64,000 nt of DNA from positions 15,753,001 to 15,817,000 of the forward strand of contig OU612067.1 in the NCBI GenBank assembly GCA_914767715.1. Direction: 5' to 3'. Source of the DNA: Membranipora membranacea (taxonomy: Eukaryota; Bryozoa; Gymnolaemata; Cheilostomatida; Membraniporidae). Both the position numbers and the translations under genes were made by a program. Shown piece by piece: positions 56,901 through 64,000 of the stretch. The notes beneath the pieces are model-generated. The model worked only from the letters and a program-made list of their open reading frames with translations, was not told where the DNA came from and did no database searches. The number at the start of each line of letters is the position of its first letter. The stretch's first letter is position 1.

Positions 56901-58595
56901 AACAATAGACTCAACAATATTATTACTATTATAATTATTTGTATCGATTTTATTATTTTTATCATTGTCACGATGATCATACCTCTATGATGACAAGTAA
57001 GGTCTGCTGACCACGTCCCATTTTCTCGACAATTCGCTGTTGGAGAATAATAGCCTTCTTTGCAGGTTGATGATAGACTGAAGCCTATGGGATAGTCTTC
57101 CCCCTTGTGGGAACATTTAGCTAGAACAAATATGGTAAGAATGATGAGTCAGATTTACTATTACACTACCTGGTGATGCACTTTATTGGTACCTTAAGGG
57201 CACTGATTCCAAATATGGCTCAAAATGAGAAGTGGACTTTAACCTTGAATTTCAATGAGATCAGGTTTGTCCTTAACATGCATTACAGTCTTCCAGATCT
57301 CACTTGAAGTTCAAGGAAACTGCGTTGTGGGATTTTCATAAACACACTCTTTTTGACCATCAAAAACAGATTCTCTTTTTGTATCTTCGTTTTCTTACAA
57401 AGGTACTGGGTGCTGGGAGCAAAACCTTTAAAATACAGACATCGGTGATACATGTAGGCAGGCGCTCTGAAGGATAAGATCACTCACTAGCTTTGCATTT
57501 GATTTGTTGAGCTATCGTTGTAGAATTCCACGTCCAATACTGTTTATACCTCTCATCATTCTTGCATTGAACAGTGAGATTCTTTTGAGAGGCACCATTA
57601 TTGTAGCCATTGGCACATCTGTATGTTTTAGTATCAACTCCTCGGGAGGAGTCAGAGAGAATGGTCCCAACTACGCTGGGGAATGAAGTGCAATATCCCG
57701 CTGAAAAATATAATGATGTTAATCATGCTGACATAGTGAAACCTTTCGTACTACCACAAATAAATATTTAGGAGGAGCTCTTGAGACACAGTTCCCACTC
57801 AATTCTGTGTTCAATACCGTGTGAAAATGATTCTATTTACCAGATTTTAATCATATTATTAATCATACTATTACAGGTCTATATTTCTGTATAAATTTAA
57901 TGCTCACAGCTCAACAGCATAGATTTGCATAATATGACATAGATAATGCAAAAAATTTCCCTGCGGCTGCATTGAAGACATTTTGGCTGCTGTCGACCCA
58001 GAGAGTAGAGTTCCAACAAAGAAAAAAATTCCACTTAGACCATTGGGTATGGACCAGTGGTCTTCAATAACGCTGAGTGATTGGTGTGGTATAGTGCAAA
58101 TAAACAAAACGAGACAAACCTGTGAGACGACCTACCATGGTATCCAGCTTCCCGCAAGTTTCCTCCCTTGACACAAATACCAGTAATATACTCACTTGTA
58201 CACTCTCCCCAGATCTCAACTCCAGTGTAGTTCGATGTCAAAGAGCACCAGCGTGTCCAGTAACCGGTTGTGATACACTCGTTGTACCACTCATTTCCAT
58301 ACCAGAAGGGAAACTTGCATGTCTCAATATTCGCATCGTTATTATCAGAGTTCACAACATAGTCTTCATCAAATAAAACAAAAGTCACAAAGATGAGAAG
58401 AATAAGCTGAGAGTTTAAAAAAATTAGTGAGAAAGTTTGATCCAATTTGATTTTGATATTGACTTATTTCGCACAGTAAATAAAAAAATACATACCTGTA
58501 AAATTTGCAGACACATCTTTCAATGATGTGAAATAAAAGATCATCAACAAGCTTATCGCAAAATACCCTCGTAACATTTTCAGCACCGATATCAT
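53910..58595 (-). CDS. FN2 / Sushi x3 receptor with ITAM-like tail (complete, 418 aa)
   Basis: Eight exons: 58496-58595, 58196-58363, 57488-57700, 56983-57120, 55472-55651, 54993-55155, 54568-54629, 53910-54142. The total is 419 codons with all phases closing. Exon 1 is a signal peptide. Exon 2 is a fibronectin type II module (CKFPF, then W, then CITTGY, WCSLTSNY, WGEC), about residues 49-88. Exons 3-5 are three Sushi modules (residues about 90-266; the second is short). Exon 6 holds the membrane segment (MTIVVIVCCVGWLGFIITTS). Exons 7-8 form the tail, with VYDTI, SYALV, LYHQL and EYMVP. YDTI and YALV are 11 residues apart. It is probably a surface recognition receptor binding carbohydrate, collagen-like or self/non-self ligands; the ligand is unknown. 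It is divergent from the CUB receptor at 61431. Confidence 0.92.
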
Positions 58596-58943
58596 TGTGA
58601 TCAGAAACTTCAGTTAACAGCGACCCGCTAGCTTGCAGTTCGATACACACAATAACATCTTAACTCCAAAATCAATCAAATTTAAACTGTAAGAATGAGG
58701 AAGTTGATGTCACAAGGTTTTTTAGCAAAAAAACACAAATGACGCAAAATGTATCGTCAATATTAAATTGCCACAATACTAAACATCACACTGCCGTTTC
58801 AGCAGCCAATTAGGTCATTGACATTTTGATTGTCACAAGTAACCTGGTTCTTTGGTAAATCTGGAAAATGTGATCTAGTGTGTATTATGTGGTTGAATCA
58901 TGTTTGCTCAGCCAGATGAGATGCGGCTGTTTTCTCAATCATA

Positions 58944-59141
58944 TTGGGTGGGTGGTGTAGGGGTTAGGATTCGAGCTTCTCAATCTGAGAGTTGCAGGTT
59001 AGAATCCCGGTCGCTACCCATTCTGCTGAAGGAGGTGAGCTCTCCGATCAATGGCCGAGCTTGCTCACCCTTACATTGTACAAGGGTGCGCTAATTAGAT
59101 GAGTTGTATCATGCATCATGTATCATCAATCTTAAGAAACC
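58944..59141 (+). mobile_element. tRNA-derived SINE, right duplicate, tail lost
   Basis: Counterpart of 684-985. The B box has one substitution (GGTTAGAATCC), and the ATT tail is removed by the 540-base deletion. Confidence 0.7.
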
Positions 59142-59149
59142 ATATCCTA

Positions 59150-59300
59150 AAGAGGGACGCAAGGTGCTCCAAATGCTCATACTGAGGATGTGATACATCC
59201 TAGAAAACCAGAATGCAGCCTAGAGGTGAGGCCATAGAAGACATCCTGAGCTTGGGTGTGCAGCGAGCTGCAAAAACTGAACTGGTATAATCGGCCATAT
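59150..59300 (+). repeat. Interspersed repeat family A, copy 4 (truncated)
   Basis: Counterpart of 1424-1625; both its ends are cut by the two deletions in the right duplicate. Confidence 0.7.
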
Positions 59301-60894
59301 ATCCAGTTTATCTTTAAGGCTTGTGGATATGTCAGTGTTTTACTCCAAATGCTGACATAGGGTCCTGTCCTGGGTGGGTTCCACTGTAAAGCTATAACAA
59401 CAATAATATTTCATTTTGAAGTTTCAAATTAAGTACAAGTGGAGACCAACTCGTAACTCCACAAATCAATTTCTTACAGAACCAGTATTGATAAAATTAT
59501 GAACTCATATGATTGAAAAGTTATAATATCATATTCAGATACAATGGGGAAAGTAGGTCAGTTTCCAGATTGCACAATTTATACAAAGTTGGGACAGTTT
59601 TGCTGATTTTATGCTTATAGCCGGCCGGCCGGTAAATCATTTCACAACAAGTTTTATCAAATAGATACATATTTTTAGTGTTGGACATCTGACAAGCTAA
59701 GCGATGAGTAACGCTTAGCTTTCAAGATTATTTTAATTGCGCAATTGTGGACTGTGTACTTCAACAAATATGATAAAACTATTATATTTTGAAGAAACAA
59801 CAGATAAACAAACTCACTGCATTCCAAAATGCCAACGCATGTGTTCTATCGCAATTTTGTTTTTTTAAACACAATTTCCTTACAGATTATCTAGCAAATT
59901 ATAGGTCCATTTTGTTTTTTGTTACCAATAAAAATGAAAAGGTGTCAGAGTATGTGTGTTGGCGAAGTTGAACCTGTACTACATGTACTACATGTACATC
60001 ACCGTTACCACATTTAGTTCTTTTCTAGATTAATATTCGATTATAATGTATCCCATTAGCTTTAGTCTTCCATCAACCTTCCATCAACCTTCCATCAAGG
60101 CTTTTATTCTCCGACTGCAAAACGACGGGAAGATAGAAAGTGGTAAGCAAACCTTACTTGTCATTATGGAGGTATGACTTTGTTCTGGCACACGGGTGTT
60201 GCATCCTTGTAGCTCAAGGAGTGGGGCTCAGGTTTATCATACAAGTGGTGTTCAATACCAGACGAAAGAATAGATGGTTTTAGGAACGATATCCTCTTGT
60301 ATAAGAGTGGGATATCCTTGGGCTGTTATAAACTCGCAATCTGACCGTTTTCCATTTCAGGTGGTACAGGAAGCACTGGCGATATATACGTTGTCATAAT
60401 AACTGTCTTGTTGTGTTGTTGGAATAAGCTTCATTATTAACTCCTCGGTATTAGCGTCAAAGCATCTCAGAAAAAAAAAGTTGAACAGGTATTTTTCTTT
60501 CTAATAACAGCAAAAATGTCAATGGTGTTATTTTCAGATTGAAATGTCATTTATTACCGAAGTTGTTTTCCTTTTAAACATGCAAGAACAACTCTCCTTA
60601 CACATAATAAGAATGCATTTGGAGTAGATGATAGCAAAATACAATTGGATGTTGGTGAAAGTGAAAGTATGAGTTATCATCATACACTCTTTACACTGGT
60701 CATTGAATGTTATTTGTATAGTAGAAAGTTACAAGCAGCAGGCGTGATCATGACTTTTGATCGCTGGCGGCAGTTCGTGTTTGAGCTAATTCAGTTTTTA
60801 AAAGAATTTAGAATATCTTTTCACAGCTCAATCTGCAAAAAGATTAATGTGATTGGTCATCCCGCATGGATGCCTGATTCTTGCTGGTTAGTAA

Positions 60895-61105
60895 GAAAGA
60901 TTGGGCTGCCCCTAAAGAGGGACGCAAGGTGCCATAAATCCTCATACTGAGAATGTGATACATCCTAGAAAACTACAATGCATCCTAAATGTGAGGCAAC
61001 AAAAGACCTCCTGAACTGGGTGTCCAGCAAGATGCTAAAATTGAAACTGGCACTAATCGGCCATTGGCAGTGAAACTTCGATCTTAGCCAATAGTTCGAG
61101 AAGCG
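60895..61105 (+). repeat. Interspersed repeat family A, copy 5
   Basis: Counterpart of 3238-3460 in the right duplicate. Confidence 0.75.
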
Positions 61106-61337
61106 ATGCCTGATTCTGAATGTATATGAAAGTCGTACTAAGAATACAAAGCCGTTCACTCCTTTAAAGAAGGTGACTCACACCCAACGAGGGATCGTGT
61201 GTATACATTATTTACATAAACAAATTCACTTAATGCTGATAAAAGGCCTAGGCATTTAAGTCATAAGTCATTCTCATTGCGGGTGTACAAATGTGTGTAA
61301 CTTATTGCATTGAGGCAGCAAATCTAGCCTTTTCGAT

Positions 61338-61411
61338 AGCAGCAGCAGCGGCAGCAGCGGCAGCAGCAGCGGCAGCGGCAGCAGCAGCGGCAGCAGCGGC
61401 AGCAGCAGCAT
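61338..61411 (+). repeat. GCA-rich microsatellite, right duplicate
   Basis: Counterpart of 3680-3797, shorter and with a different unit order, immediately upstream of the receptor ATG. Confidence 0.85.
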
Positions 61412-61430
61412 CATCAAACTTGAAGATTCT

Positions 61431-63782
61431 ATGATGGGCTACATTTCAAACATTGTCCTCACACTGATTATTGGATATGCCCCGCATAGACTGGCAGCAG
61501 GTAAGACTCATTATTATATCAAGGATCCCTTTTATGTCTATGGTAAGTTTGATATTTTGTGTTAGATTATAGGAACAGGATAAAACCTGGAATTATTATG
61601 GCTTAACATGATCCTTGTAACAATTAATGGAAAGATCTAGTTCTAGATGTTTATGCCTGGAGTAGGAAATGGCTCAGCTGGTTAGAGCGTCCTTCTTCAG
61701 CATGCATGTGTTGAAAGTCCCAAGTTCCAATCCCGCTGCAGTCCATTGGCTACTGGGACTTGTTGGTCCTGCAGGTGTGCTCCGACTTGCCTATGAACTG
61801 AGAGCAAATTGGCACAGACATTGCGGCCTCACCGCTAACCCAATTTATATTTCGCCGCCCATGCTTCAGGATAAGGCCTGTGATAAGAACCCAATCAATT
61901 TTTTAATCGCATTACAGGAACCAGGAGAGAACCTGGGATTACTATGGCTTCACAAGATCCTTGTAACAATGAATTGAAAGATCTAGATGTTAGGAGTTGG
62001 AGGCGGCTGAGTTGGTTAGAGCGCCTGCCCTCCAATACATAAATGCTGGAGGTCTTGGATTTGTATCCCGCTGCAGTCTACTGACTACTGAGACTTTTTG
62101 GTCCCCCAGGTGTGCTCCAACCTGCCTACAACTTGACAGCAACCTCGAGCAGTTATTGCTGCCTCGCCACTAAGGCAAATTATATTTAGCTGCCTCGCTT
62201 CGAGATGTGACATGTGATAAGACACCTGATTTTAGTCAAACTTTTAAGCACGGAGATAACCTCGGCTTATTTATGGCTTCACCTAACCCTTGTTACGATT
62301 AATTAAAAGATCTAGATGTTTATGCCTGACATTTTATTATGTTCATGTACAGATACAGCCATCTGTATAGAGAATGGCAACAGAGATGGACAAATAAATG
62401 TTAATGATGATCCTCAAGGTTACTTAATTAGTCACTGGAGCTACGGTGATGAAAACTACCCGAACAACATCGACTCATCAATTACTTTGACGGGTTTGAA
62501 AGCAGACCAACAAGTTGTCATCAACTTTAGAGGATTCGAGATTTACACTTATCCTGGAATCTGTTGTTGTATAAATGACTATCTTCAAATATCAGGTTTG
62601 AGAGATGGGAATGTTATCAAGTATTGCAGTGACGATGAAAGATCTCCGAAACTGGGACAATACATCACGTTAACTGTCAAGCGAGATGAAATAAAATTCA
62701 AATTTGTTACCAACAGTAAGCACGGGACCCGAGACGACGGCTTCAAGCTAAGATATGATTGTGAGTCAATGAATGCGATATGCTTTATATAATTTTTTGA
62801 TTTTTATTTGCCCATTAAGTAAATCCAAAGACTTCAAATAGAGGAAAGATAGATATTGCTATTGAGTGTATGGGTTTACCTCAGAATGTATTTTCTTTGT
62901 TATGCAATAGAACCAAAATTTCTTTGTATCCCTATACGGTACGAAGGTGAAATATAATAAATGCTTTCAGAAGCCTTCAACTGTCTTGGAAAATAAAACA
63001 AGAGCTCATGTTGATTGTGTGGAGAAAAGCCATTATTGAACAACCCAAAGCTCAAAATCATGCAAATGGAAATAAATTTACAGTGATAACAATAAAGACA
63101 TTTGAAATGTTTTACAGTTATTCCAGTAACAACTACAGCAAGCATCCAAACATCAGTCAGTGACCAGATGGTAACAGAACAGCTCGGTAACACATCAGGT
63201 AGGTGACAAATCTCCGAAGAATATATAAGTAGTTTTTCTATCGAATCGGTTTCATATTTTTACTGTCTTAAATACTCATCCCAGGAATTTTGTCCCAAGC
63301 CTGACAAAAATCCAGTATGATTAGAACCTGATCATATATTCCTGTATGGTCTGAGCCCACCCCGCCCCCCCCCCCCCCCCAGGCTCTTGGACCTGCTTGA
63401 CGGCTCCTGCAATATGTTGCAAATATCTAAGAGTGAAATAACTGTTGTAATGTACAACACTCGCGTATCTCCTTGATTTTAATTTTGTTAAAATCATTTT
63501 CAACCCTCATTTATTTTGTTTATGATTCCCCTTCCGAACCTTGACTACAACATTATCTTCCAAAAACGCCAAATTTACCCTATGTATTCACCAACAATCC
63601 TAGTGCCATGATGAAGAATGAGGTGTGTGTATGTTAATGTATGTGTAAACATTTGTTTCCATGTCATCTACAGTCATTTGGAGCGACATCAGACATCCTC
63701 TCACTATTGGTTTGATAGCAGGAGCTGCTGCTATCATACTGATCATTGTCATAGTTGTGTCCCTTCTCATCTTGAGAAAAAG
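61431..63782 (+). CDS. CUB-domain receptor, right duplicate (partial at window edge)
   Basis: Exons 61431-61500 (signal peptide, MMGYISN...), 62353-62760 (CUB, about residues 24-159), 63118-63198 (Ser/Thr linker) and 63674-63782 (membrane segment IAGAAAIILIIVIVVSLLIL, ending before a GTAACT donor). Phases agree throughout and no stop is present. The tail exons lie beyond the window. The CUB module has conserved acidic and aromatic positions (ISHWSYGDENY, RDDGFKLRY) and one disulphide pair. It is the intact version of the left locus, with the uninterrupted site where the Polinton sits in the other copy. The gene is related to the short CUB receptor at 48119-52576, exon for exon. Confidence 0.9.
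61560..62310 (+). mobile_element. Tandem tRNA-derived SINE array, right duplicate
   Basis: Counterpart of 3950-4700: heads at about 61669 (ATGGCTCAGCTGGTTAGAGC) and about 61997, with the same AAGATCTAGAT unit ends. It lies inside intron 1 of the CUB receptor. Confidence 0.75.
63361..63381 (+). repeat. Poly(C) run
   Basis: About 16 consecutive C residues in an intron of the CUB receptor. Confidence 0.9.
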
Positions 63783-64000
63783 GTAACTTTTGTTTCTTTT
63801 TTCCCCTTCCGCAAAAGATTCAAACACAGCCGATCCATAAATAATACTGTCCATCCACAACAAAGATAGTATTGTAGCATATAGAGCATCCCATGATACC
63901 AAATATCTATCTGTGGAAAACTTGTAGGTCTTTTTTATGACTGTCTCATCAATTCATTGTTTAACTTGGAGTCGTTAGAAATCTATCAATTGAGTTTTCT

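Larger units (their letters stand above)
58264..62817 (+). repeat. Right copy of a segmental duplication
   Basis: Matches 1-4974 plus 24881-25112 in the same orientation, base by base with scattered differences, covering two receptor starts and all the SINEs and repeats between them. The right copy lacks about 540 bases (left 888-1427) and about 85 bases (left 1581-1668). The left limit of the duplication is beyond the window in the left copy. Confidence 0.93.

Overview
The window is eukaryotic and almost certainly metazoan. It has many short GT-AG introns with conserved phases, signal-peptide/CUB/Sushi/fibronectin-II exons, tRNA-derived SINEs, a non-LTR retrotransposon, hAT elements and a full Polinton (Maverick). 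The sequence is AT-rich with compact introns, which fits a sponge, cnidarian or similar invertebrate. I cannot name the species.

Host layer. Seven receptor loci lie in 64 kb, most of them in divergent (head-to-head) pairs. From left to right: an FN2-type receptor (minus, cut by the left edge); a dead CUB receptor (plus, split by the Polinton); a CUB-like/4xSushi receptor (minus, 26330-31485, 663 aa) facing a second one (plus, 34557-41953, 759 aa); a short CUB receptor (minus, 48119-52576, with an apparent frameshift); an FN2/3xSushi receptor (minus, 53910-58595, 418 aa, complete); and a CUB receptor (plus, from 61431, cut by the right edge). The three complete genes were assembled exon by exon from sequence and every exon phase closes. 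All have a signal peptide, extracellular modules, one membrane segment where visible, and complete ones carry tyrosine-rich cytoplasmic tails. The pair at 26-42 kb is an inverted duplication whose extracellular halves are alike and whose tails are unrelated. The stretch 58264-62817 is a direct duplicate of 1-4974 plus 24881-25112.

Mobile layer. A 19,906-bp Polinton (4975-24880; 135-bp inverted repeats; 6-bp target duplication CAGATA) sits inside the CUB exon of the left duplicate, and the right duplicate supplies the empty site. Its rightward genes are a small basic protein, a PX-like protein, a chromodomain integrase, penton, minor capsid protein, major capsid protein and protease. Its leftward genes are a zinc-finger/OTU-like/protein-primed DNA polymerase B, a nine-coding-exon gene of unknown function, the packaging ATPase (with a GC-AG intron) and three small unknown proteins. 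A small zinc-ribbon/coiled-coil gene runs rightward near the right end. The protease gene is interrupted by a 2,029-bp hAT element with an 8-bp target duplication, and that element carries a LINE reverse-transcriptase fragment. Four layers are therefore nested: host gene, Polinton, hAT, LINE.

Other repeats include a 406-bp hAT MITE carrying a tRNA-like sequence, an about 200-bp interspersed family with five copies, tandem tRNA-SINEs just upstream of the CUB exons, a degenerate LINE at 44.2-45.6 kb, a 10-bp minisatellite, and inverted repeats inside an intron of the short CUB receptor.
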